Notes: generated by a model not told the origin, from the letters alone. A stretch of 64,000 bases of DNA from an uncultured Holdemanella sp. (GCF_934754935.1 NZ_CAKVJB010000009.1:1-64000); one strand, 5' to 3'. Counted from the stretch's first letter, positions 9,454 to 16,921 are shown. Made by a program: numbers and translations.

Positions 9454-9572
9454 ATCGTCTTCATCCTTTCTTTTTCCGATAAACAACAGTTCCCGGTTGC
9501 ATATCAGGAGAAACACATGGTATAATCCTCTTGCGTGCAGGTATATCATGGCTTCGGTCTGATAGAACCTTT

Positions 9573-9600
9573 GGCGGTTTCGTAGGAAGCCGCCTTTTTA
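9573..9600 (+). terminator. GC-rich hairpin followed by T-run
   Basis: GGCGGTTTC/GAAGCCGCC forms a stem with one G-T pair and a 4-base loop, followed by TTTTT on the plus strand. It reads as a plus-strand terminator, but no plus-strand gene precedes it closely. It may insulate the excisionase gene from antisense transcription, or act as a structure in the other direction. Confidence 0.4.
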
Positions 9601-9828
9601 AATTGACACATTTCTTGTGACAGCTTTTACATTCCCTTTATCCCTCAGGTCTCGCCCCTCGTTGGCTTCCATGAACTTTTCCAGAATGTCAGTTTTAATA
9701 AGGACTTTTCTTCCGACCTTTAATACCGGAAGCTTCTTCCATTCAACCAGCTTTCTCAAAGTGTTTCTGCCAATCCCTGTATAGTCGGCTGCTTCCTCGA
9801 TGGATAATGCAATCTTTCTTTCCGTCAT
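9598..9828 (-). CDS. xis: Excisionase (Xis) of the integrative element
   Basis: 76 residues with one winged HTH: LSIEEAADYTGIGRNTLRKL followed by LPVLKVGRKVLIKTDILEKF. This is the Tn916-type excisionase/HTH_17 layout. It would bend the element's ends so that the integrase excises rather than integrates. The gene is divergent from the XRE repressor gene and has its own promoter (TTGACA-17-TATACT) with a repressor operator just downstream of the -10. The distance to the integrase gene (~960 bases) with the repressor between them is usual for this element class. The start ATG follows GGGAGGCGACAAG. Confidence 0.85.
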   Translation of the reverse strand: MTERKIALSIEEAADYTGIGRNTLRKLVEWKKLPVLKVGRKVLIKTDILEKFMEANEGRDLRDKGNVKAVTRNVSI

Positions 9829-10001
9829 CTTGTCGCCTCCCGTTAAATTGCATTATGCAATTTTGTTGTGCTGTTAGTATAGCGGTTTTATACTGCGTTG
9901 TCAAGCGTTATGAAATTTTAAAAATAATCATTAAATTGCATATTGCAATTATGTAAGGTACATGCTATAATTCATACATACCGAAAAAGGAGGCAATCAG
10001 C
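9829..10001. promoter_or_regulatory. Divergent xis/repressor promoters with paired repressor operators
   Basis: Two near-identical palindromes, AAATTGCATTATGCAATTT (9845-9863) and AAATTGCATATTGCAATT (9933-9950), face divergent promoters. The repressor promoter (plus) has TTGCAA at 9943-9948 and TATAAT at 9966-9971, spacer 17, so the second operator covers its -35. The xis promoter (minus) reads TTGACA-17-TATACT and the first operator lies between its -10 and the start codon. The layout is that of a repressor that controls itself and excision. Confidence 0.75.
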
Positions 10002-10631
10002 ATGAAAGATAAAGAACTACGCAAGCTGATAGGTAGCAGGGCAAAACAGCGTCGTCTGGAATTAGATCTGACACAGCCTTATGTTGCAGAGAAAATGGGA
10101 GTTACAGCTTCCACAATCCTGCGTTATGAGAATGGTTCGATTGACAATACCAAAAAGATGGTGCTGGAAGGTCTTTCGGAAGCACTTCATGTATCTATTG
10201 AATGGCTCAGAGGTGAAACCGATGAATATGAAGCCGATATTACGGATAAGAAAGAGTTACAGATTCGTGATGCAATGGGCGATATTCTCAAACAGTTACC
10301 TCTCGACCTTAGTAAAAAGGAAGATGCTTTTTCCAAAGATTTACTGCTGTTGATGTTAAAGCAATATAACCTGTTTCTGGAATCATTCCAGTTTGCCTGC
10401 AAGAATTACAAGGGCAACACGAATGAAGCGGATATTGCAAAGGTAATGGGGTTTGAATCGAATGATGAATATAACGAGATTATGTTTCTCCGAGAGATCA
10501 CCCATACTGTTAATGCATTTAATGACATGGCAGATGTTGTAAGGCTCTATTCCAAGAAACCGGAAGCGGCAGAACAAAGACTTGAAAATCTTTTATCAGA
10601 AGTTTTGTATGATGATTCTGATTCGGTATAG
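10002..10631 (+). CDS. XRE-family (Cro/CI-like) transcriptional repressor of the element
   Basis: 209 residues. The N-terminal HTH_3 domain spans residues 8-70 (IGSRAKQRRLELDLTQPYVAEKMGVTASTILRYENG). The C-terminal ~130 residues are helical, of unknown fold, and lack an S24 peptidase Ser-Lys pair, so SOS-type self-cleavage is not indicated. The two palindromes in front of it are the probable binding sites. Start ATG follows AAAGGAGG. It would keep excision and perhaps transfer silent; what lifts repression is not visible. Confidence 0.85.
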   Translation: MKDKELRKLIGSRAKQRRLELDLTQPYVAEKMGVTASTILRYENGSIDNTKKMVLEGLSEALHVSIEWLRGETDEYEADITDKKELQIRDAMGDILKQLPLDLSKKEDAFSKDLLLLMLKQYNLFLESFQFACKNYKGNTNEADIAKVMGFESNDEYNEIMFLREITHTVNAFNDMADVVRLYSKKPEAAEQRLENLLSEVLYDDSDSV

Positions 10632-10791
10632 AACGACAACCGGAGTTATGATACAATGAGCACGAGCGAGTCAGGCTGTTTACAGATTTGACGAGCGGCG
10701 AATTGGCTTATGGACTTGTCCATAAGATGCCTACACGCAAGAAGCATTTCATCAGTTCCGATTGTCTGATATCGAAAGGAGACACACGATT
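10632..10791 (+). promoter_or_regulatory. Integrase leader with a perfect 9-bp inverted repeat
   Basis: Between repressor and integrase genes lies CTTATGGAC-TT-GTCCATAAG (10707-10726), a perfect 9-base inverted repeat with a 2-base spacer. There is no T-run after it, so it looks like a protein site or RNA hairpin rather than a terminator. AAAGGAG at 10774-10780 sets the integrase start at 10792. Confidence 0.4.
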
Positions 10792-12087
10792 ATGGCAAAA
10801 GGATCTGTAAGAAAAAAAGGAAAGAAATGGTACTACCGCTTCTATGTAGAAGATGCAAGCGGCAATCTGGTTCAGAAAGAATACGTTGGAACAGAAAGTA
10901 AAAGTGAAACGGAAAAACTGCTCCGTCAGGCAATGGACGATTACGAAAGCAAGAAATTCATTGCAAAGTCGGAAAATATTACAGTTGGAGAATTACTTGA
11001 TATATGGGCAGAGGAAGAATTAAAGACCGGTACTCTCAGTAATGGAACAGTCCAGAATTACCTCGGTGCTATTACCAACATCAAGAAGCATCCAATTTCA
11101 GAGAGAAAATTGAAAAATGTAACATCTGAGCATTTACAAGCCTTCTTCGATCTGCTTTCCTTTGGTGGCACTTATCCAGATGGTTCAGAAAGAAAAGGTT
11201 ATAGCAAAGATTACATTCGTTCTTTCTCGGCAGTATTACAGCAGTCATTCCGATTTGCAGTATCACCAAAGCAATATATCACTTTCAATCCGATGCCGTA
11301 TATTAAGCTGAAATACCAGACGGATGAGGTTGACCTGTTTTCCGATGATGACATGGATGGCGATATACAGCCAATTCCACGAGAGGATTATGAAAGACTG
11401 ATTGAATTTCTACAGGACTACAATCCACCGGCAATTCTTCCAATCCAGATAGCTTATTATGCAGGACTTCGTATCGGTGAAGCCTGTGGTCTGGCATGGC
11501 AGGATGTAAATCTTGAAGAACAGTGCCTTACAATCAGACGCAGTATCCGATATGATGGTTCAAGGCACAAGAATATCATCGGACCAACCAAGCGAAAGAA
11601 AGTAAGGATTGTTGATTTTGGAGATACGCTGACAGAGATTCTTCGCAATGCCCGAAAGGAACAGCTTAAAAACCGGATGCAGTACGGAGAACTTTATCAC
11701 AAAAACTACTACCGAGAAGTAAAAGACAAAAACAGAGTTTACTATGAGTTCTATCATCTGGACGGAACAGAGAATGTTCCAGAGGATTATAAGGAAATAT
11801 CCTTTGTCTGCTTAAGACCGGATGGAAGTCTGGAACTGCCAAGCACGTTAGGAACTATTTGCAGGAAGATTGCTCAGAAACTGGAAGGATTTGAAGGATT
11901 TCATTTTCACCAGCTGCGACACACCTACACAAGTAACCTTCTGGCAAACGGTGCAGCACCAAAAGATGTACAGGAACTGTTAGGACACTCAGATGTCAGT
12001 ACCACCATGAATGTCTATGCACACTCTACAAGAAAAGCCAAGCAGGAATCCGCAAGGTTACTTGATAAAGTGGCAGGCAACGACTAA
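10792..12087 (+). CDS. int: Tyrosine site-specific integrase
   Basis: 431 residues from the ATG at 10792 (MAKGSVRKKGKKWYYRF, an AP2-like arm-binding start); an in-frame upstream ATG lacks a ribosome site. A SAM-like core-binding domain covers roughly residues 60-170. The catalytic domain shows the R-H-R-Y set: Arg in AYYAGLRIGEACGL, H-x-x-R in HFHQLRHTYTSNLL, His in LLGHSDVSTTMNVYAH and the nucleophile Tyr in NVYAH. It recombines the element's ends with the chromosome. It is the last gene of the element on this side and is followed at once by repeated arm-type motifs. All catalytic residues are present. Confidence 0.95.
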   Translation: MAKGSVRKKGKKWYYRFYVEDASGNLVQKEYVGTESKSETEKLLRQAMDDYESKKFIAKSENITVGELLDIWAEEELKTGTLSNGTVQNYLGAITNIKKHPISERKLKNVTSEHLQAFFDLLSFGGTYPDGSERKGYSKDYIRSFSAVLQQSFRFAVSPKQYITFNPMPYIKLKYQTDEVDLFSDDDMDGDIQPIPREDYERLIEFLQDYNPPAILPIQIAYYAGLRIGEACGLAWQDVNLEEQCLTIRRSIRYDGSRHKNIIGPTKRKKVRIVDFGDTLTEILRNARKEQLKNRMQYGELYHKNYYREVKDKNRVYYEFYHLDGTENVPEDYKEISFVCLRPDGSLELPSTLGTICRKIAQKLEGFEGFHFHQLRHTYTSNLLANGAAPKDVQELLGHSDVSTTMNVYAHSTRKAKQESARLLDKVAGND

Positions 12088-12092
12088 ATGAA

Positions 12093-12199
12093 ACTTTCCC
12101 TTATTTCCCATGCGATTATCTCATAAGGGCAAAAATAAGGGAAAATACATATCATTTCACTAATGAATACGCTGGAAAGCCTGTAAAATAGGGAAAGTT
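12093..12199. repeat. Inverted repeats after int: candidate integrase arm sites near the element end
   Basis: TTTCCCTTATTT at 12095-12106 is the exact inverse of AAATAAGGGAAA at 12133-12144. A third copy, AGGGAAAGTT at 12190-12199, is the inverse of AACTTTCCCT at 12093-12102. Repeats of this size placed right after a tyrosine integrase gene are typical of arm-type Int sites beside an attachment site. The attachment core could not be fixed, because I found no convincing matching copy at the left. The remaining bases to 12299 hold nothing else I recognise. Confidence 0.45.
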
Positions 12200-12299
12200 A
12201 GAAATATATTTCCGCAAACTAGAAGTTGCGCGTTTCTACAGGCGGTGCGAAATACGAATGCACCGCAGTGATAACTCTCGATTTGGAAAATTGTTCACA

Positions 12300-12893
12300 T
12301 CAAAACAAAATATCTTCCGGCTTGATTTTATCCTTTTCCGTGATGGGGCGAATTACCTTGCACGGTACGCCTGCTGCGATGACTCCCGCAGGAATATCAT
12401 GCGTTACCACGCTGCCCGCGCCAATGACCGAGCCTGCGCCAATCGTCACGCCGCCGCAGACCGTAGCATTTGCACCAATCCATACATTATCCTCCAGCGT
12501 GATGGGTGCGGAAGTGCCGATGCCGTGACTGCGCTGCTCCGGGTCGATGGCGTGTCCCGCACAGACAAGGCATACACCCGGCGCGATAAAAGCACCGCTG
12601 CCAATATGCACCGGGGAAGTGTCCAGAATTACACAGTTGTAGTTGATGACCGCCAGACCGTGTGTGTGGATATTAAAGCCGTAGTCACAGTGAAAACTCG
12701 GCTCAATCCCTGTCATGGGGCTGCAAGTGCCGAATAACGCTTGAAGAATGGCGTTGCGTTTGTCCTGTTCATTGGGCGCAGTTTGGTTGTACTCCCAGCA
12801 AAGCTGCTTTGCATGGGCTTGTGCTGCGGTGGGGGTGTTCTCGTAGCCGTTGGCATAGGCGGCAGAGTTTTTTATTATATCAAGAGGGTTCAT
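12300..12893 (-). CDS. Sugar O-acetyltransferase (maltose/galactoside acetyltransferase family)
   Basis: About 197 residues from the ATG at 12893 (MNPLDIIKNS) with AAGGAGC as ribosome site. The N-terminal helical part carries the Mac domain (AYANGYENTPTAAQAHAKQL). The rest is a left-handed beta helix with hexapeptide repeats (ITLEDNVWIGANATVCGG, VTIGAGSVIGAGSVVTHDIP). NYNCVILDTSPVHIGSGAF and the following His of AGHAID match the acetyl-CoA and catalytic region. It acetylates a sugar; the substrate is unknown. The gene is clearly GC-richer than its neighbours, pointing to recent transfer from another lineage. Confidence 0.9.
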   Translation of the reverse strand: MNPLDIIKNSAAYANGYENTPTAAQAHAKQLCWEYNQTAPNEQDKRNAILQALFGTCSPMTGIEPSFHCDYGFNIHTHGLAVINYNCVILDTSPVHIGSGAFIAPGVCLVCAGHAIDPEQRSHGIGTSAPITLEDNVWIGANATVCGGVTIGAGSVIGAGSVVTHDIPAGVIAAGVPCKVIRPITEKDKIKPEDILF

Positions 12894-12959
12894 AGAATTT
12901 TGCTCCTTGCGTTTCAAAGATATGTTTCTAGTATAGTGATATTTTTTCATAATTGTCAA

Positions 12960-13182
12960 GAAAAAATACTGATGTTAAAGAAAAGCCCGCCGAACGGATA
13001 CCGAAAAGCAATGTGTCGGGGAAAATCCCGAAAGCGGCACTGAAAAGGCGTGGACAGAAGCCGAGGAGAAAAGCCGAACCAAGCTGCGGGAAAACATCTC
13101 CGCACAGGGGATGGTGGCTGATACATTCCATTCTGCAGTAAAGCAAAACACCGATTTTACGATTATACAAACGGGAAGATAA
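12960..13182 (+). other. GC-rich orphan fragment with an unrecognised 3' coding tail
   Basis: This stretch has the same high GC as the acetyltransferase gene. A plus-strand frame with no start reads through EKAWTEAEEKSRTKLREN and FHSAVKQNTDFTIIQTGR to TAA at 13180-13182. The character (charged, helical, natural-looking end) suggests the tail of a gene whose 5' part is missing, but I do not recognise the family. Its last bases overlap the truncated minus-strand reading frame at 13163-13240, so a recombination joint lies near 13155-13165. Confidence 0.25.
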
Positions 13183-13240
13183 TCATGCCAAAAACCATCA
13201 CGAAGATAATCGGAAACATAAACTCAAACAGCGTAAACAT
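13163..13240 (-). pseudogene. Truncated small membrane protein gene (DUF2500-like N-terminus)
   Basis: ATG at 13240 behind AGGGGTG encodes 25 residues, MFTLFEFMFPIIFVMVFGMI and five more, then TAA. The hydrophobic start resembles the N-terminal helix of DUF2500 proteins, which normally continue for another ~90 residues. Here the gene runs into the GC-rich fragment and stops. It follows the 76-residue membrane protein gene by 5 bases. The family link is weak; a genuine 25-residue membrane peptide is possible. Confidence 0.3.
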
Positions 13241-13245
13241 ATAGC

Positions 13246-13476
13246 TCACCCCTTCTTCATCCTGCGTCGTATAATTACTCTAAGCACAAAACAGACAACA
13301 ATCACGAAAAGCGAGGCAGCGATATACAATAACGCTTCTGTATACCAAGGCGCAGAATACAATTTGTATAGTTTTGGAAAGCGCTTATACTCATAAAAAT
13401 CCATACCCGTTTTAATTACAATCATGTAGAAACTCGCATAGATAATATATTTTAATAAATCGTAGAGTTTATTCAT
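13246..13476 (-). CDS. Small two-pass membrane protein, unknown function
   Basis: 76 residues from the ATG at 13476, preceded by GGAGG at 6 bases. Hydrophobic segments lie near residues 10-27 and 48-68, the latter followed by RVIIRRRMKKG, so the C-terminus is probably cytoplasmic. The loop between is rich in Tyr and Lys. No family is recognised. The next gene downstream (13240) starts 5 bases after its stop and is truncated. Confidence 0.6.
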   Translation of the reverse strand: MNKLYDLLKYIIYASFYMIVIKTGMDFYEYKRFPKLYKLYSAPWYTEALLYIAASLFVIVVCFVLRVIIRRRMKKG

Positions 13477-13535
13477 ACCATCGCCTCCGCGATATACTGT
13501 TTTGTCCTTTTGGCATCGACAAACTGTAAGTTAAA

Positions 13536-13979
13536 TTATAAAAGTCTTTGCAAATACACCATATCTACCAACTGTATTCCACCCTCATAGATTGGGTGGT
13601 CGTAATTATCTGTAAAGAAATTTGATATGATATACGAACGGACAAAACCACACTTTTCATAAAATGGTATTGTCAGCGGGCTATCGCCTGTTCCCACTTG
13701 TAGAATGGCGTATTGCTCTCTGTAATTATTAACAATAAACTCGATCAAGGCTTTTGCATAACCTTTCCCTTGATATTCTGGAACTGTCGCAATGTTCTTG
13801 ATTTCGAGTATGTCATTTTTTTCATCCGTTATGACACACTCACACTTGACCCCATTATCATCAAGTACATACATCTTGCCGCTATCAAGATAACGGTCAA
13901 CCATATCTTCCTGCTCATCTGCTAATAGGAGCAAATCAAGATATTGTTTTTTATTCTCTTTAACTTCAATAATTTTCAT
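13536..13979 (-). CDS. GNAT-family N-acetyltransferase
   Basis: About 147 residues from the ATG at 13979 (MKIIEVKENKKQYLDLLL); a GTG nine bases earlier has no separate ribosome site. The GNAT acetyl-CoA loop is IATVPEYQGKGYAKALIEF (motif A, with Q-G-K-G), and PFYEKCGFVRS is the B motif near the C-terminus. The substrate is unknown; this form is common in gene cassettes and resistance islands. Its leader carries one copy of the repeated motif shared by this region, overlapping the stop codon of the GyrI-like gene upstream. Confidence 0.88.
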   Translation of the reverse strand: MKIIEVKENKKQYLDLLLLADEQEDMVDRYLDSGKMYVLDDNGVKCECVITDEKNDILEIKNIATVPEYQGKGYAKALIEFIVNNYREQYAILQVGTGDSPLTIPFYEKCGFVRSYIISNFFTDNYDHPIYEGGIQLVDMVYLQRLL

Positions 13980-14006
13980 CAATCGCACCTACAAATTCCA
14001 ATTTAT

Positions 14007-14639
14007 CTAAATCTTTCTTATAGGATGTCGAATGACTGTTTTCCATTTTTCTGGTGCAACCTTTCTTGCATCCGACAAATATATTTCATGATGTAGTCTT
14101 TGACTATTCATATCATTCACATATCCATTTTGTTTTAAATATTCATCCATAAGCGCAACTGTAGCTGGTTCATCATCAAAAGATCCTATATGCATGATTT
14201 GAACACATAAACCTTCATCAATCGTCAAAAACTCTGCTGATGAACAATCTATTTTTTTCTTTTTAGTTGCAGTTTCAACAGCCCATTCAAAATCTTTTTC
14301 ATTCACAAAATCAGGCAAACGAATGACTGAAATCCAATGAAATGAATCTTTATCTGCATAGTTTACACCATCTATATCATCCTGCCACCAGAATCCTTCT
14401 AGTGGTGGAACTACATATTCAAAAAATCCTTCAATTTTATAATCTGTTTTGTAACTCATTCTCAAAGTATAAGCAATCGCATATAATACACCAATCGCCT
14501 GCTGATATGCTCCACCTTCTTCATTTGGATTGCCCTCACCTCTGACCGCAATGTAATTTGCTTCAGGAACATTTACAATCACAGGTTTATTTTTAGGCAT
14601 ATAAAATTCTTTATATTCTTTCTTAAAATCAAAAGCCAT
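14007..14639 (-). CDS. GyrI-like small-molecule-binding domain protein
   Basis: 210 residues. The start MAFDFKKEYKEFYMPKNKPVIV and the segments NYIAVRGEGNPNEEGGAYQQ and YEVV-like PLEGFWW match stand-alone GyrI-like (SOUL/GyrI superfamily) proteins, which bind small ligands and lack the AraC-type DNA-binding part. The C-terminus ends in RHPIRKI, typical of the family. The role is unknown; relatives act as ligand sensors or hydrolases. ATG at 14639 follows AAGGAG. Remnants of a similar C-terminus (RYPIRKN) lie upstream of the acetyltransferase at 16.7 kb. Confidence 0.85.
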   Translation of the reverse strand: MAFDFKKEYKEFYMPKNKPVIVNVPEANYIAVRGEGNPNEEGGAYQQAIGVLYAIAYTLRMSYKTDYKIEGFFEYVVPPLEGFWWQDDIDGVNYADKDSFHWISVIRLPDFVNEKDFEWAVETATKKKKIDCSSAEFLTIDEGLCVQIMHIGSFDDEPATVALMDEYLKQNGYVNDMNSQRLHHEIYLSDARKVAPEKWKTVIRHPIRKI

Positions 14640-14783
14640 AATTACTCCTTAAATTTGGTTTTATCTATTTTTTAAAGTATACCATTAAATATGAAAACTA
14701 TACAAAAAGACTGATCTCTCAGCCTTTCATTTATAAATACGCTTTGTCTTAATCTATACGATCATAAACTATAATTTATTCAC

Positions 14784-15123
14784 TTATTTGTATTTCTTCT
14801 TAAGATTAATACTCAATATTATTGCAACAACTGATGAAATAATTAATCCTGCAACTAATGAAGATATCCAAAGATTATTTTCATTAAAAAGAAGAATAAC
14901 GGAAATATCCATAGATATTATGAAAAGTACAAAGAAAAGATTTAAAATTTTAGTATCTTCTTTCCAATAATTTTCTTTATCACTAGTGTTTAAACTATTG
15001 TAAAATTCAAACCCATTGTCTAGTTCTTTACCAACTTTAGTGCTTCTTATTTTGTTTGTTGCATACCAAATAAGTAGGTATATCATGTTTAAAAAAAACA
15101 AAAATCATAGTATTCTTTGTCAT
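14784..15123 (-). pseudogene. Small membrane protein gene with a homopolymer frameshift after codon 8
   Basis: A very good ribosome site (GGAGG) and ATG at 15123 open a frame MTKNTMIFV that is thrown off by a run of eight T on the coding strand (15098-15091). With seven T it would continue VFLNMIYLLIWYATNKIRS and on to the stop at 14784, about 112 residues with three membrane helices. As written, only an internal start (ATG at 15084 or a TTG before it) would give the main frame, without a ribosome site. No family is recognised. Confidence 0.55.
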
Positions 15124-15261
15124 GTTTGTTCCTCCATAAATTCCGATTTATATTTCTGAATAAAGTATATATGAATAATCAGCGGATTGAAACTTCCTGC
15201 CAGTAAATTCTTATGTTCAATGTGCAATCAGCATACACCCTGTTTGGTCGTCAAGAAACAC

Positions 15262-15316
15262 AAAAAATCCGTAAGCTTTCTTCCGGGATTAGAAAGTTAA
15301 CGGATTTTTTTTTATA
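15262..15316 (-). terminator. Intrinsic terminator after the orphan nuclease-like gene
   Basis: AAAATCCGT plus AGCTTTC pairs with GAAAGTT plus ACGGATTTT across an 11-base loop, with A- and T-runs on both sides, so it may stop transcription from either direction. It separates the nuclease-like gene from the small membrane protein gene. Confidence 0.7.
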
Positions 15317-15339
15317 TATAGTGCGATAAACTTGAATTT

Positions 15340-16008
15340 TCACATCGGTGTAATAAAATTTTTTAACTCTTCTTTTAGTCTAATAAACTCATCTTCATCT
15401 TCTTGAAAAATTATATCATCTATAATAGGTTTTCCACCTTTTGTTCTTGCAAGAATACGTCTGTTATTTTTTGAAACAGAATATCTATATTTTAACTCAC
15501 CTAAACATATTGGTTTAATAATAGGTTCCAACCCACGTTCTTTATTATAAAAAACCCATGTTACACCATCTGTAAGAATAACCTTTGCATTATTCTTTGC
15601 TTTTAAATGTCGTTTAATTTCAGTTAAACACTTATATTCCGAAGGGTCAAATCCTGTTATATAATCCAGTATAGGTGATTTAATTTCTACAACTCCTCTA
15701 TAATTAACTTGAACTTCCAAATTGTTCCAGTGCCATTCATCAGTTATGCATAAATCAGGTGTAGCAGGAAGAAGTTTTATTATCTCATTGTTAGTTTTTT
15801 CATCTTTATACTTCTTTTCATATGTTCCACAATATTGTTCATATTGGTGTATTTCAGAATTAATCTTAATATCCACTGGTTCTATATCCAAATCACCAAA
15901 AACTGATTGCAAAAAAGGTCGAATAACATTGTCTTGATAAGCCCGCTCTCTGCTGTCTAAAGTTTTTATTTGTCTCTTCATTAATTTAATATAGTTTATA
16001 TATTCCAT
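15340..16008 (-). CDS. Orphan restriction-enzyme N-terminal-like (HSDR_N_2/PD-(D/E)XK) protein
   Basis: About 222 residues from the ATG at 16008 (MEYINYIKLMKRQIK), with GGAGAAG before it; a GTG at 16068 overlapping the upstream stop is a weaker start. The region PDLCITDEWHW...YRGVVEIKSP fits the D...ExK pattern of the type I restriction enzyme R N-terminal fold, and ILTDGVTWVFYNK is the usual following strand. It has no helicase or methylase partner nearby. It may be a solitary defence nuclease or a regulator keeping the fold. The leader contains a short form of the repeated motif. Confidence 0.7.
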   Translation of the reverse strand: MEYINYIKLMKRQIKTLDSRERAYQDNVIRPFLQSVFGDLDIEPVDIKINSEIHQYEQYCGTYEKKYKDEKTNNEIIKLLPATPDLCITDEWHWNNLEVQVNYRGVVEIKSPILDYITGFDPSEYKCLTEIKRHLKAKNNAKVILTDGVTWVFYNKERGLEPIIKPICLGELKYRYSVSKNNRRILARTKGGKPIIDDIIFQEDEDEFIRLKEELKNFITPM

Positions 16009-16064
16009 TTTTTCTTCTCCAAATTCCGATTTTCTCAATTCTCCAAACTTGAATTTGCACTTCC

Positions 16065-16255
16065 TCACTCGTCTTCTTTTTTATTGTTTCTACTAATATT
16101 CGAGCTTAACGATAAAATTCCAGAGCATAAAAATAATACCCACATTATAATATTTTCTTGATTTATCGCACTATAAATCAAGAAAATATTATGCTTAATA
16201 TAATCTGTACAATTGAACAAATCACTCCTATTTTTTGTGTCTTTTTATCCATCAT
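16065..16255 (-). pseudogene. Small two-pass membrane protein gene with a one-base deletion inside a perfect palindrome
   Basis: The ATG at 16255 (or 16252) opens MMDKKTQKIGVICSIVQIIL and stops after 25 residues. Adding one T to the run of four T on the coding strand (16186-16183) gives one frame of about 63 residues with two membrane helices, continuing LIYSAINQENIIMWVLFLCS and ending KKEDE with TGA at 16067-16065. The deleted base sits in a 20-base perfect inverted repeat (16147-16166 and 16173-16192). The ribosome site GGAGAAG comes from the repeated leader motif. Confidence 0.5.
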
Positions 16256-16298
16256 TGTCTTCTCCATAAATTCCGATTTATCTATTGCATTACGTTAA

Positions 16299-16739
16299 TT
16301 ACTCTACAGTGAAAGGTGTCCATTCAATGTGGTCATATTCCATCACATCATTCGCTTTTTTCATTCCTAATTTTTCGTAAAATGCAATGGCATTTTCATT
16401 CGCAACCAAATATACCGCAATATCCTTTTTACCGCCTGCTAAAGAATGTGCTGTCTTAATCAATTCCGTACCGATTCCATGGTGTAAATAGTCTCTGTCC
16501 ACACCTAAATCAGTTATATAAAGCCAATAGGCATAGTCAGTCAATCCAAATAAGACGCCAACAATTTGATTATCCTTGTTTCTTGCAACAAGACTGATTG
16601 ATACATGATCAACTAGCTTTGCTATTCTTTCTTCGAACCGTTCCTTCGGATACTGTGATCCTAGATCCGTGCGCTTTAAAAATTCAATATATTCAATTGA
16701 GGATATTCTCTCTTCCTTAATCTGTATGTCTTTGTACAT
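16299..16739 (-). CDS. GNAT-family N-acetyltransferase
   Basis: About 146 residues from the ATG at 16739 (MYKDIQIKEERISSIEYIEF). An ATG 15 bases earlier is part of the Shine-Dalgarno (ATGGAGGAAAC) and is not used. The GNAT core LGVDRDYLHHGIGTELIKTA holds the acetyl-CoA loop; AIAFYEKLGMKKANDVMEY is motif B. Substrate unknown. Its leader holds the longest copy of the repeated motif, including a remnant that reads like the end of a GyrI-like gene. Confidence 0.9.
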   Translation of the reverse strand: MYKDIQIKEERISSIEYIEFLKRTDLGSQYPKERFEERIAKLVDHVSISLVARNKDNQIVGVLFGLTDYAYWLYITDLGVDRDYLHHGIGTELIKTAHSLAGGKKDIAVYLVANENAIAFYEKLGMKKANDVMEYDHIEWTPFTVE

Positions 16740-16921
16740 AAGTGTTTCCTCCATAAATTCCAGTTTATCTAATTTTTTCGTATAGGATATCTACTAACCT
16801 CTCCTCAGAACAAGAAAAGTGATTATTTTAAACATTATTCATTCTAAGTCTAGGCATGATATCAAAATCGAACTTTTTCTACATATATTTATACATTTAT
16901 AATACGCATTATACAATACAA

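Larger units (their letters stand above)
13991..16770 (-). repeat. Six copies of a leader motif placed before consecutive genes
   Basis: Coding-strand consensus is AGATAAAtcGGAATTTATGG followed by AGGA, i.e. a short stem ATAAAT/ATTTAT running into the Shine-Dalgarno. Plus-strand positions are 13991-14008, 14649-14666, 15136-15151, 16021-16032 (short), 16266-16281 and 16753-16770. Each precedes a different, unrelated gene in the same direction. Copies one and six also share ATCCTATA-x-GAAA just before the motif. Classic attC features (RYYYAAC/GTTRRRY) are not seen. Confidence 0.6.

Noticed and set aside
1..12087. Recoding of TAG as an amino acid to explain the two in-frame ambers
   Set aside because: TAG is an ordinary stop for core genes here (for example deoC ends in TAG at 21642-21644), and other accessory genes are broken by TAA or frameshifts, so decay is simpler.
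12226..12737. Two plus-strand open frames of 100-159 codons
   Set aside because: They are antisense to the well-supported GC-rich acetyltransferase gene; GC-rich antisense frames often stay open.
15317..16175. 14-base inverted match TATAGTGCGATAAA at 15317-15330 and 16162-16175, flanking the nuclease-like gene, as a transposon end
   Set aside because: Too short to stand out over 64 kb of AT-rich DNA, no target duplication or transposase seen; the right copy is explained by the coding sequence and palindrome of the small membrane gene.
13991..16770. A classical chromosomal integron
   Set aside because: No IntI-like integrase and no attC core sites; only the cassette-like arrangement is similar.
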